A stretch of DNA of 64,000 nt from Bordetella parapertussis (GTDB lineage Bacteria; Pseudomonadota; Gammaproteobacteria; Burkholderiales; Burkholderiaceae_C): positions 1 to 64,000 of the forward strand of contig CAMATW010000003.1 in the NCBI GenBank assembly GCA_945861305.1, written 5' to 3'. The notes under the pieces are model-generated. The model saw nothing but the letters and a program-made list of their open reading frames with translations. It was not told where the DNA came from and searched no databases. The first letter of the stretch is position 1. Each line of letters begins with the position of its first letter. The translations under genes and the position numbers were made by a program. Of the stretch, positions 9,061 through 18,172 are shown piece after piece.

Positions 9061-9965
9061 AAGCTTTTAATTTCAACCAATGGAGCCAGACCCATTTAGC
9101 AGCCATAGAAATGGCTTTAGAAGATGGGGTGCCCGCTTACGCGCCTGCAGGCTTGGGTGACGCCATGCGCTACGCGGTGCTCGACGGCGGAAAACGTTTG
9201 CGCCCACTTTTGGTTTTGGCCAGTATGGAAGCCAGTGCTGCTGGCCAGCAAGTGGCTTGGATGGAAGACGCGGCCATGCGTGCCGCCTGCGCGGTGGAGT
9301 TGATCCATGCTTACAGCTTGGTGCATGACGACATGCCTTGCATGGACAACGATGTGCTGCGCCGTGGCAAACCTACAGTGCATGTGAAGTTTGGACAAGC
9401 GCAGGCCTTGCTGGCCGGTGACGCACTGCAATCTCTGGCTTTTGAATGCCTCACACCAGACGACAGTGATATCCCCGAAGCGGTGCAGACCAAGCTCTGT
9501 GCATTGCTTGCTCGCGGTGCTGGCCATGCGGGCATGGCGGGTGGACAAGCCATCGATTTGGCAAGCGTGGGCGTGGCACTGGACGCCGAGGCTTTGCGCC
9601 ATATGCACCGCTGCAAAACCGGTGCTTTATTGGAAACCAGTGTGTTGATGGGTGCGGTGTCTGGCGACGCCAGTTCTCGCGCCTACCAAGCTTTGCAAAG
9701 TTTTGCCCAAGCATTGGGCCTAGCGTTTCAGGTGGTGGACGATATTTTGGACGTCACGGCTGATTCGGCGGTGCTGGGTAAAACGTCCGGCAAAGATGCA
9801 GCAGACAACAAACCCACTTATGTTTCTTTACTGGGTTTGGCAGGGGCTCGACAAGAAGCCAAGGCTTTGGCTGACCAAGCCCAAGCTGCCTTGATCAAAA
9901 GCGCTTTGCCCAACACACAAGCTTTGCGAGCCTTGACAGATTGGGTCTTGCACCGTCAACATTGA
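9057..9965 (+). CDS. ispA: (2E,6E)-farnesyl diphosphate synthase
   Basis: A 302-residue trans-prenyltransferase making farnesyl diphosphate from IPP and DMAPP. The first aspartate-rich motif ([18 protein letters not shown], about residue 88) and the second ([13 protein letters not shown], about residue 228) are intact, as is [10 protein letters not shown] near residue 42. The CMDND form of the first motif, with two residues inserted, is typical of bacterial short-chain synthases. The ATG at 9057 was chosen because it overlaps the xseB stop and starts at the usual N-terminus; alternatives at 9042 and 8976 lie inside xseB. It probably supplies the C15 precursor used by the CrtE paralogue encoded 0.8 kb downstream. 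Confidence 0.93.
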   Translation: MKAFNFNQWSQTHLAAIEMALEDGVPAYAPAGLGDAMRYAVLDGGKRLRPLLVLASMEASAAGQQVAWMEDAAMRAACAVELIHAYSLVHDDMPCMDNDVLRRGKPTVHVKFGQAQALLAGDALQSLAFECLTPDDSDIPEAVQTKLCALLARGAGHAGMAGGQAIDLASVGVALDAEALRHMHRCKTGALLETSVLMGAVSGDASSRAYQALQSFAQALGLAFQVVDDILDVTADSAVLGKTSGKDAADNKPTYVSLLGLAGARQEAKALADQAQAALIKSALPNTQALRALTDWVLHRQH

Positions 9966-9987
9966 CCATGGATGAAAGGGGCCAAGC

Positions 9988-10599
9988 ATGGCTTTGCTGA
10001 TACTCGGATTGGTATTGTTTTTAGGCACGCATTCCACCCGCGTCTTTGCTGAAAACTGGCGTCAAGCCACCTTGGAGCGCTTGGGCGAAAAAGCGTACAA
10101 AGGGGCTTATACCTTGGTGTCCTTGGTGGGCTTTGGCTTGATGATGTTTGGTTTTGACCAGGTGCGATGGGACAGTCCTGTGTTGTGGTCACCCCCTGTG
10201 TGGGCCAAGCATGGTGCGGCTGTGTTGATGCTGGTGTCTTTGGTGTTGTTGGCCTGTGCCCACGCTCCACGCAACGCTGTCAAAGCCAAGTTGCACCACC
10301 CCATGGTGTTGTCGGTCAAGGTATGGGCGTTGGCACATTTGTTGGCCAACCCGCGTTTGGCTGATGTGGTGTTGTTTGGCGCTTTTTTGCTCTGGTCGGT
10401 GCTCAACTTTCGAGCCGCCCGTCAACGTGACCGCTTGGCCGCCGCATCTTTGTCCGCTGGCCAAGGCAGTGGAGCGCTTGAGCCCGAGGTTTCCAGCGCT
10501 GCCACTTGGCTGGCGATTGGCATAGGCGTGGTGGTTTGGGCTATTTTGTTGTCTCGCGGTCATGCGTGGTTGTTTGGCGTCAGTCCTTTAGGCATGTAA
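9988..10599 (+). CDS. NnrU-family membrane protein
   Basis: A 203-residue protein with about six hydrophobic helices that begins MALLILGLVLFLGTHSTRVF, with the conserved early GTHS. This is the NnrU family, first named from nitric-oxide-related gene clusters. Members are related to the carotenoid isomerase-like/heme-binding 15-cis-zeta-carotene isomerase (Z-ISO) fold, but no reaction is established for the bacterial members by anything in this sequence. It follows ispA by 22 bases and precedes the carotenoid operon. A role in isoprenoid or carotenoid metabolism is conceivable from context only. Confidence 0.8.
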   Translation: MALLILGLVLFLGTHSTRVFAENWRQATLERLGEKAYKGAYTLVSLVGFGLMMFGFDQVRWDSPVLWSPPVWAKHGAAVLMLVSLVLLACAHAPRNAVKAKLHHPMVLSVKVWALAHLLANPRLADVVLFGAFLLWSVLNFRAARQRDRLAAASLSAGQGSGALEPEVSSAATWLAIGIGVVVWAILLSRGHAWLFGVSPLGM

Positions 10600-10659
10600 G
10601 CCATAAATTTACCCCAGGTAAACCCTAGGTACATATAAATCCAGATTGACAATCCATAG

Positions 10660-10677
10660 TGTCATGTTAAATTGACA
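10660..10677. promoter_or_regulatory. PpsR/CrtJ box upstream of crtE
   Basis: Reads TGTCATGTTAAATTGACA: a perfect TGT-N12-ACA palindrome, the known target of the PpsR/CrtJ repressor. A second outward-facing half-site (TGACA at 10647-10651) lies just upstream. It sits 60 bases before the crtE start and overlaps promoter-like hexamers (TTGACA at 10646-10651, TTAAAT at 10667-10672, 15-base spacing). Binding by the PpsR encoded at 58223 would repress the whole crt-bch-puf unit. Confidence 0.85.
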
Positions 10678-10736
10678 CTGTGGACATTGCCTCGATGGGT
10701 CGATGCGATGGTTCCACGCCATTATTGGGGGTCGCC

Positions 10737-11642
10737 ATGAGCATGCAAACACGCATTGAAGCCGCGCTAGAACTGCATTTTTCCCATATTCAAGCCTTGA
10801 GCGCTCCACCGCGCTTGATGTCTGCCATGCGCCACGCGGTGTTCCCAGGCGGTGCGCGGATTCGCCCACAGCTGTGTTTGGCCGTTGCCAGAGCCTGTGG
10901 CGATGATGCACCGGCACTTTCGGACGCCGCCGCCGTGGCGATTGAACTCATGCACTGTGCCTCCTTGGTGCATGACGACATGCCTTGCTTTGACGATGCT
11001 GACACACGTCGAGGCCAAGTCACGGTGCATAAGCAGTACGGTGAACCTTTGGCGCTGCTGACGGGCGATGGTTTGATCGTGATGGCTTACCAAGTAATGG
11101 CCCGTGCAGGAAGACTTCATCCCGCTCGTCTGGCAGACCTGATTTCCACCATCAGCGATGGCGTGGGCGCCCCAGATGGCATCGTTGCAGGACAGGCCTG
11201 GGAGTGCGAAACCAAGGTAGCCCTTAGCCAATACCAACGCGCCAAAACAGGTGCTTTGTTTGTTGCTGCCACTTGCGCTGGCGCACTCGCCGCTGGGGTA
11301 GACCCAGCACCTTGGAGAGCTTTAGGTGAAGCGCTGGGTGAAGCCTACCAAGTGGCAGATGACATCCGCGATGTCATGGGTCAAGCCGAGACCTTAGGCA
11401 AACCGGTGGGCCAAGACGCTCAGCATGGCCGACCCAGTGCCGCTGCCGACTTAGGGTTGGCAGGTGCATTGGCCTATTTTGAAAAATTGATGGATGCTGC
11501 TGTGGACTCAGTGCCTGCATGTGCGCATCGCCAAGCGATGCAGCACTTGGTTCGCATGGAATCTGAACGCTTGGTGCCGCAGTCGGCATATGAGCAAATC
11601 CAACGACATGTTGCGGTCACAGAGCAAAAAGAAAACGCTTGA
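10737..11642 (+). CDS. crtE: Geranylgeranyl diphosphate synthase (CrtE)
   Basis: A 301-residue prenyl synthase paralogous to IspA at 9057. Motif 1 is [18 protein letters not shown] (about residue 80) and motif 2 is YQVADDIRDVMG (about residue 204). Position at the head of the carotenoid/bacteriochlorophyll operon behind a PpsR box identifies it as CrtE, making C20 diphosphate for phytoene and for the bacteriochlorophyll tail. The ATG at 10737 opens the conserved region; an in-frame ATG at 10743 and a GTG at 10680 are alternatives. A TTG (11639) and an ATG (11660) for crtF lie at its 3' end. Confidence 0.92.
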   Translation: MSMQTRIEAALELHFSHIQALSAPPRLMSAMRHAVFPGGARIRPQLCLAVARACGDDAPALSDAAAVAIELMHCASLVHDDMPCFDDADTRRGQVTVHKQYGEPLALLTGDGLIVMAYQVMARAGRLHPARLADLISTISDGVGAPDGIVAGQAWECETKVALSQYQRAKTGALFVAATCAGALAAGVDPAPWRALGEALGEAYQVADDIRDVMGQAETLGKPVGQDAQHGRPSAAADLGLAGALAYFEKLMDAAVDSVPACAHRQAMQHLVRMESERLVPQSAYEQIQRHVAVTEQKENA

Positions 11643-11659
11643 GTCTTCGCATCAAGACC

Positions 11660-12820
11660 ATGAAAAGCCTAGACCTAGCCAAAGGGAGCTTCACTACAGG
11701 GCAATCTCGCACTGGTTGGCGCAGCCAGTTTGACAAGTGGGTAGATGGTTGGATGACGTCGCCTGGCTTTTACCGCTGGGCGATTGGCAACCCCATCACC
11801 CGATGGGTAACCCGTCGACGTGCAGCACAGTTGTTTCAGTTGATGGCGGGCTTTGTGCACTCGCAAGTTTTACTGTCGTGTGTGCGCTTGCGCTTATTGG
11901 AAATTTTGCGTGACGGCCCTAAGACCTTGGATGAGCTGTCCAAGGAGTGTCACATCAGTTCACCTGCGCTACAGCGGCTGTTGCACTCTGCAGTGTCCTT
12001 GCGCTTATTGGAGATGCGCGGCGCTGACCTTTTCGGTTTGGGTGCCTTAGGCGCACCCGTGGCAGCAGACGTGGGCTTGCGTTTGATGATCGAGCACAAC
12101 GCGGTGTTGTACGAGGACATGCGCGACACATTGGCCTTGTTGCGCGATGAAATACAGCCACATATGCAAGCCTATTGGCCCTACATGAATAGCGACAAAC
12201 CACCCTCTTGGGAAGCCGAGAAAGTGGCTCGCTATTCGGAGCTGATGGCGACCTCGCAGCGTTTTGTCATTGAGGAGTTGCTGGCTTCCTATGATTTTTC
12301 TCAGCACCGATGTGTGATGGATGTGGGTGGGGGACAAGGCGGTTGGATATCAGCTTTGGGGCAACACCACACCCAACTCCAACTCATGTTGTTTGATTTG
12401 CCACCTGTTGCAGCTTTGGCGCAGGCGCGATTCCAAGCCAACGGCTTGGGAGACAGGGCTATCGCTCATGGCGGCAGCTTCATCAGCGACGCCTTGCCCA
12501 AGGGCGCTGACTTGGTGACCTTGGTGCGGGTGGCGCACGACCACCCTGACGCCACCGTCAAGGCCCTGCTCAGCTCCATTCACCAAGCCCTGCCTGCGGG
12601 CGGCATGTTGTTGTTGGCTGAACCGATGGCCAAGGCCACAGGCGCACATTCGGTGGGAGACGCTTATTTCCACTTTTACTTGCTGGCCATGGGCAGTGGC
12701 CGCCTGCGCTCTCCAGAGGAGCTGAAAACCTTGCTGAAAGAGGCTGGTTTTGTGTCGGTGGTTGACATTGCAAACCCCATGCCTTTGCACACCCGACTGC
12801 TGCTGGCACAGAAAAATTAA
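11660..12820 (+). CDS. crtF: Demethylspheroidene O-methyltransferase (CrtF)
   Basis: A 386-residue SAM-dependent O-methyltransferase that methylates the C-1 hydroxyl of demethylspheroidene-type carotenoids. The N-terminal half is the helical dimerisation/winged-helix region (LRLLEILRDGPKTLDELSK). The C-terminal half is the Rossmann methyltransferase with the glycine loop VMDVGGGQGGW (about residue 222), FDLPPVAALA, and the late VRVAHDHPD segment of this family. The ATG at 11660 follows the crtE stop by 17 bases; a TTG at 11639 overlapping that stop is a possible coupled start. Its presence with CrtA, CrtC and CrtD implies spheroidene/spheroidenone as end product. Confidence 0.93.
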   Translation: MKSLDLAKGSFTTGQSRTGWRSQFDKWVDGWMTSPGFYRWAIGNPITRWVTRRRAAQLFQLMAGFVHSQVLLSCVRLRLLEILRDGPKTLDELSKECHISSPALQRLLHSAVSLRLLEMRGADLFGLGALGAPVAADVGLRLMIEHNAVLYEDMRDTLALLRDEIQPHMQAYWPYMNSDKPPSWEAEKVARYSELMATSQRFVIEELLASYDFSQHRCVMDVGGGQGGWISALGQHHTQLQLMLFDLPPVAALAQARFQANGLGDRAIAHGGSFISDALPKGADLVTLVRVAHDHPDATVKALLSSIHQALPAGGMLLLAEPMAKATGAHSVGDAYFHFYLLAMGSGRLRSPEELKTLLKEAGFVSVVDIANPMPLHTRLLLAQKN

Positions 12821-12847
12821 GTGTTTTCCCTATTTTTTAGCAAATAA

Positions 12848-12865
12848 CGTCAATTCAAGTTGACA
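12848..12865. promoter_or_regulatory. PpsR/CrtJ box upstream of bchC
   Basis: Reads CGTCAATTCAAGTTGACA: CGT-N12-ACA, one mismatch from TGT-N12-ACA. It lies in the 75-base spacer between crtF and bchC. The right half contains TTGACA (12860-12865), followed 16 bases later by TAAAAA (12882-12887), so the box overlaps the -35 element of a likely internal bchC promoter and would block it when occupied. Confidence 0.75.
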
Positions 12866-12895
12866 CAATCCACCGTCAACATAAAAATACAAACC

Positions 12896-13843
12896 ATGAA
12901 AGCCCAAGCCATTGTTTTTGATGCCCCCCGTGAGTTGTCGGTCAAGCTTCTTGACCTGCGGGAACCGGGTGTAGAAGACCTTGTGGTTGAGGTCGCTTAC
13001 AGCGGCATCAGCACAGGTACCGAGCGCTTGCTTTGGACCGGCACCATGCCAGCTTTTCCAGGATTGGCTTATCCCTTGGTCCCAGGTTATGAAACAGTAG
13101 GTGTGGTCAAACATGCGCCGCCAACGTCCCCAGTGAAAGAGGGTGAGTGGGTGTTTGTACCTGGCTCCTACACTTTCACAGGTGCCCACAACCTTTTCGG
13201 TGGTGCTGGTGCCACCATGGTGGTGCCACACAGCCGTGTCATTCCAGTTGACGCAAGCCTGGGTGCCAATGCGATTTTGTTGGCCTTGGCCGCCACCTCC
13301 TACCACGCAGTTTCCATTGGCGGCAAACGCGACCCCATCATCGCCCCCGACCTGATCGTCGGACACGGCGTCATGGGCCGTTTGCTGGCACGTTTGGTGG
13401 TGGCTGCAGGTCTGCCAGCGCCCACCGTTTGGGAGACCAATGCGGTTCGACAAACTGGCGGCGTAGGCTACAAAGTCATTCACCCTGATGAAGACACCCG
13501 CAAAGACTACCAAGCCATTTACGACGTCAGCGGCGACGGCAAATTACTCAACAGCTTGATCTCCCGCTTGGCCCATGGCGGCGAGGTGGTGCTGGCGGGT
13601 TTTTACACACAAGATTTGTCGTTTGCCTACCCACCGGCGTTCATGCGGGAAGCGCAAATACGTGTCGCCACCGAATGGAAAAAACCCGACCTGCTGGCTG
13701 TTACCGAACTTATTCACAGCGGACGCCTGTCCTTGGATGGTTTGCTGACCCACACCCAAACGCCTGAAAAAGCACTCGAAGCTTATGAAGTCGCCTTTGG
13801 CGACCCCCACTGTTTGAAGATGGTCATGGACTGGAGAAATTGA
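12896..13843 (+). CDS. bchC: Bacteriochlorophyllide hydroxyethyl dehydrogenase (BchC)
   Basis: A 315-residue medium-chain dehydrogenase/reductase-like protein that oxidises the C-3 hydroxyethyl group of bacteriochlorophyllide a to the acetyl group. The GroES-like half contains AYSGISTGTERLLW and YPLVPGYETVGVV; the nucleotide-binding half has LIVGHGVMGRLLARL (about residue 156). The ATG at 12896 begins MKAQAIVFDAPRELSV, the usual N-terminus; the longer frame to 12860 is rejected. Its TGA overlaps the bchX ATG by one base at 13843. The order bchC-X-Y-Z is the standard purple-bacterial arrangement. Confidence 0.95.
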   Translation: MKAQAIVFDAPRELSVKLLDLREPGVEDLVVEVAYSGISTGTERLLWTGTMPAFPGLAYPLVPGYETVGVVKHAPPTSPVKEGEWVFVPGSYTFTGAHNLFGGAGATMVVPHSRVIPVDASLGANAILLALAATSYHAVSIGGKRDPIIAPDLIVGHGVMGRLLARLVVAAGLPAPTVWETNAVRQTGGVGYKVIHPDEDTRKDYQAIYDVSGDGKLLNSLISRLAHGGEVVLAGFYTQDLSFAYPPAFMREAQIRVATEWKKPDLLAVTELIHSGRLSLDGLLTHTQTPEKALEAYEVAFGDPHCLKMVMDWRN

Positions 13844-14844
13844 TGAGTACTGCCAACGAAAAACCTGTGCAATTTGTAGACCGCCTGCGCCAAGAGGCGT
13901 TTATTGAGCCAGACGCGGTGCACACCGGCGAAGTGACCAAAGAAACCCAAATCATTGCCATTTACGGCAAGGGCGGCATTGGCAAAAGTTTCGCATTGGC
14001 CAACCTCAGTTACATGATGGCTCAGCAGGGTAAAAAAGTTTTGCTCATCGGTTGCGACCCCAAGAGCGACACCACCAGTTTGTTGTTCGGTGGCAAGGCC
14101 TGTCCCACCATCATCGAAACATCTTCCAAGAAAAAACTCGCTGGCGAAGAGGTCAAGATTGGCGACGTTTGCTTCATTCGCGACGGCGTTTATGCCATGG
14201 AGTTGGGTGGTCCCGAGGTGGGTCGCGGTTGCGGTGGACGCGGCATCATCCACGGTTTTGAAACCCTTGAAAAACTCGGTTTTCACGAGTGGGGCTTTGA
14301 CTTTGTGTTGCTCGACTTCCTTGGCGACGTGGTCTGCGGCGGCTTTGGTTTGCCGATTGCCCGCGACATGTGCCAAAAAGTCATCGTTGTCGCCTCCAAC
14401 GACTTGCAGTCCCTCTATGTGGCCAACAACGTGTGCAGCGCGGTGGAGTATTTCCGCAAGCTCGGTGGGAATGTAGGCGTGGCCGGCATGGTCATCAACA
14501 AAGACGATGGTACCGGCGAAGCCCAGGCCTTTGCCACCAATGCGGGCATCCCGGTCTTGGCCGCCATTCCAGCCAATGAAGATATACGCCGCAAAAGCGC
14601 GAGCTACGAAATCATTGGCACGCCAGACAGTATGTGGGGCCCCTTGTTTGCTGAACTGGCGCAAAACGTGGCCGACGCGCCGCCGGTGCGACCCAAGCCA
14701 CAAACCCAAGACGAGCTGCTTGGCTTGTTCAGCGCCGACATCACCGGCCGTGACTTTGTCATGACGCCCGCCACCGAAGTCGATATGACCGGCAAAACCG
14801 TCATTGACCGACCCACCCTCGAAGTGGTTTACGACGAAGTGTGA
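13843..14844 (+). CDS. bchX: Chlorophyllide reductase iron protein (BchX)
   Basis: A 333-residue nitrogenase-iron-protein homologue, the ATP-dependent electron donor of chlorophyllide a reductase (COR). It shows the P-loop [18 protein letters not shown] (about residue 37), the cluster-ligand regions GGPEVGRGCGGRGI and [13 protein letters not shown], each with its cysteine, and the switch residues expected of the family. A 30-residue N-terminal extension precedes the P-loop, as in other BchX proteins and unlike BchL. Start: the ATG at 13843 overlapping the bchC TGA. It delivers electrons to BchY-BchZ encoded immediately after. Confidence 0.97.
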   Translation: MSTANEKPVQFVDRLRQEAFIEPDAVHTGEVTKETQIIAIYGKGGIGKSFALANLSYMMAQQGKKVLLIGCDPKSDTTSLLFGGKACPTIIETSSKKKLAGEEVKIGDVCFIRDGVYAMELGGPEVGRGCGGRGIIHGFETLEKLGFHEWGFDFVLLDFLGDVVCGGFGLPIARDMCQKVIVVASNDLQSLYVANNVCSAVEYFRKLGGNVGVAGMVINKDDGTGEAQAFATNAGIPVLAAIPANEDIRRKSASYEIIGTPDSMWGPLFAELAQNVADAPPVRPKPQTQDELLGLFSADITGRDFVMTPATEVDMTGKTVIDRPTLEVVYDEV

Positions 14845-14849
14845 ATCCC

Positions 14850-16379
14850 ATGAGCGACATCATTCCCATCACCCCCTTACCCAACGCTGCTGCTACCAGC
14901 GCAGATGGCTTGGGTTGTCATGCGGGCAAAGACCAAATGTTGGATGCGGCGGCCAAAGCGGGCAAGAGCGAAGTGCTGGCGCAGTACGCAGCCGACTACC
15001 CAAAAGGCCCGCACGACCAACCGCAAAGCATGTGTCCTGCTTTTGGTTCTTTGCGCGTGGGTTTACGCATGCGCCGCACTGCCACCATCTTGAGCGGCTC
15101 GGCCTGTTGTGTGTACGGCCTCACATTCACCTCGCATTTTTATGGCGCACGCCGCACCGTGGGCTATGTGCCGTTCAACTCTGAAACCTTGGTCACCGGT
15201 AAATTGTTTGAAGACATCCGCGACGCTGTTTACGAACAAGCCGATCCCGACAAGCTCGATTGCATCGTCATCATCAATTTGTGTGTGCCCACCGCCAGCG
15301 GTGTTCCGCTGCAGTTGTTGCCCAAAGAAATCAACGGTGTGCGCATCATTGGCATCGATGTGCCAGGATTTGGCGTACCCACCCATGCCGAGGCCAAAGA
15401 CGTGCTGGCTGGCGCCATGTTGCACTATGCCCGCCAAGAAGCCATGGCTGGCCCAGTTGCCGCTCCCCGCCAAGGCAGAAGCGCCAAGCCCACCATCACC
15501 TTGCTGGGCGAGATGTTTCCCGCCGACCCCATGATCATTGCGCAAATGATTGCGCCCATGGATTTAGCGGTCGGTACCGTTGTACCCACCCGTGAGTGGC
15601 GCGAGTTGTATGCGGCACTGGACTGCAAAGCGGTTGCTGCTATCCATCCTTTCTACACCGCCAGTGTGCGTGAGTTCCAAGCTGCAGGTCGTCCCATCGT
15701 GGGCTCGGCACCCGTTGGCATCGAAGGCACACACGATTGGCTTGGCTCCATAGGTGCAGCTTGCGGGGTCAGCCAAGACAAGATAGACGCGGCCCGCAAC
15801 CAAACCTTGGGTGCCATGCGCGGTGTGTTGGCTTCGCAAAAAATCAATGGCCGAATCACCCTGAGTGGCTACGAAGGCTCCGAATTGTTGGTGGCGCGTT
15901 TGCTGATCGAATGCGGTGCCGACCTTCGTTATGTAGGTAGCGCTTGTCCTGCCACGCCTTGGAACCAACACGATGCTGAATGGTTGAAATCCAAGGGCGT
16001 GCATGTGCAGTTCCGTGCTTCCTTAGAGCAAGACTTGGCTGCGATGCACGAGTTCAAACCTCAGTTGGCCATTGGAACCACGCCCGTGGTCCAAGCCGCC
16101 AAAGAGTTGTGCATCCCCTCGCTTTACTTCACAAACCTCATCTCTGCACGCCCCTTGATGGGTGTGGCCGGTGCTGGCTCGCTCATTCAAGTGGTCAATG
16201 CCGCTATGGGTAACCAAGCCCGTTTTGACGAAATGAAAGCGTTCTTCGGCACGGTCGGCCAAGGCGATGAAGCAGGTGTCTGGGAAGACGTACCCGTTAT
16301 GCATCCCGACTTCAAAAAAGAAGTGCGCCGCCAGTTTGAGAAGAAGCAGAAAAAACGCAAAGCCGAGGAGATGGGCTGA
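14850..16379 (+). CDS. bchY: Chlorophyllide reductase subunit BchY
   Basis: A 509-residue NifD/BchN-like subunit of chlorophyllide a reductase, which reduces ring B of chlorin to bacteriochlorin. Cluster cysteines are visible in [19 protein letters not shown] and [13 protein letters not shown]. The C-terminal half carries [19 protein letters not shown] and ends in a basic tail ([14 protein letters not shown]). The ATG at 14850 follows the bchX stop by 5 bases; a GTG at 14841 would give a GTGA overlap and three more residues. Its stop overlaps the bchZ start. Confidence 0.96.
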   Translation: MSDIIPITPLPNAAATSADGLGCHAGKDQMLDAAAKAGKSEVLAQYAADYPKGPHDQPQSMCPAFGSLRVGLRMRRTATILSGSACCVYGLTFTSHFYGARRTVGYVPFNSETLVTGKLFEDIRDAVYEQADPDKLDCIVIINLCVPTASGVPLQLLPKEINGVRIIGIDVPGFGVPTHAEAKDVLAGAMLHYARQEAMAGPVAAPRQGRSAKPTITLLGEMFPADPMIIAQMIAPMDLAVGTVVPTREWRELYAALDCKAVAAIHPFYTASVREFQAAGRPIVGSAPVGIEGTHDWLGSIGAACGVSQDKIDAARNQTLGAMRGVLASQKINGRITLSGYEGSELLVARLLIECGADLRYVGSACPATPWNQHDAEWLKSKGVHVQFRASLEQDLAAMHEFKPQLAIGTTPVVQAAKELCIPSLYFTNLISARPLMGVAGAGSLIQVVNAAMGNQARFDEMKAFFGTVGQGDEAGVWEDVPVMHPDFKKEVRRQFEKKQKKRKAEEMG

Positions 16380-17851
16380 TGTTTGTACTCGACCACGATC
16401 GTGCAGGCGGCTATTGGGGTGCGGTGTATGTCTTCACCGCCATCAAGGGTTTGCAAGTTGTCATCGACGGACCTGTGGGTTGCGAAAACCTGCCTGTCAC
16501 ATCAGTATTGCATTACACCGACGCCTTGCCACCCCATGAGTTGCCCATTGTGGTGACCGGTTTGGCCGAAGAGCAATTGGGTCGCGAAGGTACCGAAGGT
16601 GCGATGAAACGTGCCCACCAAGTGCTTGACCCCGACTTGCCAGCAGTGGTCGTCACTGGCTCTATCGCCGAAATGATTGGTGGTGGCGTGACCCCCGAGG
16701 GCACCAACCTGATGCGCTTTTTGCCGCGCACCATCGACGAAGACCAATGGCAATGTGCCAACCGCGCCATGTACTGGCTGTGGACCGAGTACGGCATGAA
16801 AAAAGTGCCCAAACGTGTTCGCAAAGAGGGTGAAAAACCCCGCGTCAATATCATTGGTCCTTGCTACGGCACGTTCAACAGCCCCAGCGACTTGGCCGAA
16901 ATTCGCCGCTTGGTGCAAGGCATTGGCGCTGACATCAACATGGTGTTTCCGCTGGGCAGCCATTTGGCCGAGGTATCCCAGTTGGTTGAAGCCGACGTCA
17001 ATATTTGTATGTACCGCGAGTTTGGCCGCATGTTGTGCGAGGCGCTAGAGCGCCCTTATTTGCAAGCACCCATTGGTCTGCACAGCACCACCAAGTTTTT
17101 GCGCAAGCTCGGCGAATTGTTGGGTCTGGACCCCGAACCGTTTATCCAGCGCGAACGCCACACCACCATCAAGCCTGTTTGGGACTTATGGCGCTCGGTC
17201 ACCCAAGATTTCTTTGCCACTGCCAGTTTTGCGGTGGTCGCCACCGACACCTATGCCCGAGGCATTCGCAAGTTTTTGGAAACCGAAATGGGCATGCCCT
17301 GCAAGTTTGCGGTGTCTCGGCTCCCAGGTCAAAAAACCGATAACGCAGCGGTGCGCGAACTCATCCAGAAACAAATGCCGCTCATCCTGTTTGGCAGTTT
17401 CAACGAGCGCATGTATTTGGCTGAAGCCGGTAGCAGCGGCCCTATGAAAGCGTCTTTCATCCCAGCCTCTTTCCCTGGCGCCATCATCCGTCGCCACACC
17501 GGCACACCGTTCATGGGCTATAGCGGCGCGACCTATTTGATCCAAGAGTGTTGCAACTGCTTGTTTGACGCCTTGTTCCACATCTTGCCGCTGGGCACGG
17601 ACATGGACAAAGTCGACGCCACCCTGGCGCGTGGCATCACCGGCGCCCAAAACAACACGCCTTGGGACGATGAGGCGCAGAACAAATTGCATGCTTTGGT
17701 GGCGGGCCAACCCGTGCTGGTACAAATTTCTGCGGCCAAACGCTTGCGCGATTTGGCTGAGGGCAAGGCACGTGATAAAGGCGAGGAGCTGGTGACGCTC
17801 GCGCATGTGCAGCTAGCCGGTGCCGAGTTGGGCTTGGGAGAGCCCGCATGA
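16379..17851 (+). CDS. bchZ: Chlorophyllide reductase subunit BchZ
   Basis: A 490-residue NifK/BchB-like partner of BchY. It begins [21 protein letters not shown] and has the cluster-region cysteine in [14 protein letters not shown], the later [13 protein letters not shown] and the C-terminal [17 protein letters not shown]. The start overlaps the bchY TGA (TGATG at 16377-16381), and its own TGA overlaps an ATG that opens a 43-codon frame leading to pufB. Together with BchX and BchY this makes a complete COR enzyme. Confidence 0.96.
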   Translation: MFVLDHDRAGGYWGAVYVFTAIKGLQVVIDGPVGCENLPVTSVLHYTDALPPHELPIVVTGLAEEQLGREGTEGAMKRAHQVLDPDLPAVVVTGSIAEMIGGGVTPEGTNLMRFLPRTIDEDQWQCANRAMYWLWTEYGMKKVPKRVRKEGEKPRVNIIGPCYGTFNSPSDLAEIRRLVQGIGADINMVFPLGSHLAEVSQLVEADVNICMYREFGRMLCEALERPYLQAPIGLHSTTKFLRKLGELLGLDPEPFIQRERHTTIKPVWDLWRSVTQDFFATASFAVVATDTYARGIRKFLETEMGMPCKFAVSRLPGQKTDNAAVRELIQKQMPLILFGSFNERMYLAEAGSSGPMKASFIPASFPGAIIRRHTGTPFMGYSGATYLIQECCNCLFDALFHILPLGTDMDKVDATLARGITGAQNNTPWDDEAQNKLHALVAGQPVLVQISAAKRLRDLAEGKARDKGEELVTLAHVQLAGAELGLGEPA

Positions 17852-17979
17852 CACAGTTTGCAAAACTACACGGTTCAGGCGCTTTTGCGCTGGAACCCTA
17901 CCCCATGTCGTGGCATCTGCTGCGGCTACCTAGGTTGCGCAGGTTGGGCGCAGCGTTGGCCTCACGGCCATTTTGTTGA
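17848..17979 (+). CDS. Putative 43-aa protein in the pufQ position
   Basis: A 43-codon frame starts with an ATG overlapping the bchZ stop (ATGA at 17848-17851) and ends with a TGA at 17977-17979 that touches the pufB ribosome-binding site (AAGGAG, 17979-17984). The product begins [20 protein letters not shown] and has a basic, leucine-rich second half ([16 protein letters not shown]), with no clear membrane span. In Rhodobacter, pufQ (about 74 residues, one membrane span) occupies this slot; I see no convincing similarity to it. It may be a leader peptide coupling bchZ to pufB translation, a shrunken relic, or a chance frame. Confidence 0.4.
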   Translation: MTQFAKLHGSGAFALEPYPMSWHLLRLPRLRRLGAALASRPFC

Positions 17980-17990
17980 AGGAGCATCGC

Positions 17991-18140
17991 ATGTCAAACC
18001 ATCCGAATTCCATATCCGGACTGACTGACGAAGAGGCTCAGGAGTTCCACCATTACTGGATTCAGGGATTAGTTGGCTTCACAGCTGTCGCTGTGGTGGC
18101 TCACATCCTGGTCTGGGCATGGCGGCCCTGGTTCGTCTAA
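17991..18140 (+). CDS. pufB: LH1 beta polypeptide (PufB)
   Basis: A 49-residue light-harvesting 1 beta chain. The N-terminus ([20 protein letters not shown]) is polar. The single membrane helix holds the bacteriochlorophyll-ligating histidine in [17 protein letters not shown], and [14 protein letters not shown] matches the conserved beta-chain entry motif. It is preceded by a strong AAGGAG Shine-Dalgarno at 17979-17984. With PufA it forms the LH1 ring around the reaction centre in the intracytoplasmic membrane. It was too short for a length-filtered gene list but is unambiguous. Confidence 0.97.
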   Translation: MSNHPNSISGLTDEEAQEFHHYWIQGLVGFTAVAVVAHILVWAWRPWFV

Positions 18141-18172
18141 GGCAGGTTTTTTTCACCGAATGGAGCTAAACC

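Noticed and set aside
13783..14709. 308-codon antisense frame opposite bchX
   Set aside because: bchX is fully conserved on the + strand; the antisense frame has no motif and no ribosome site.
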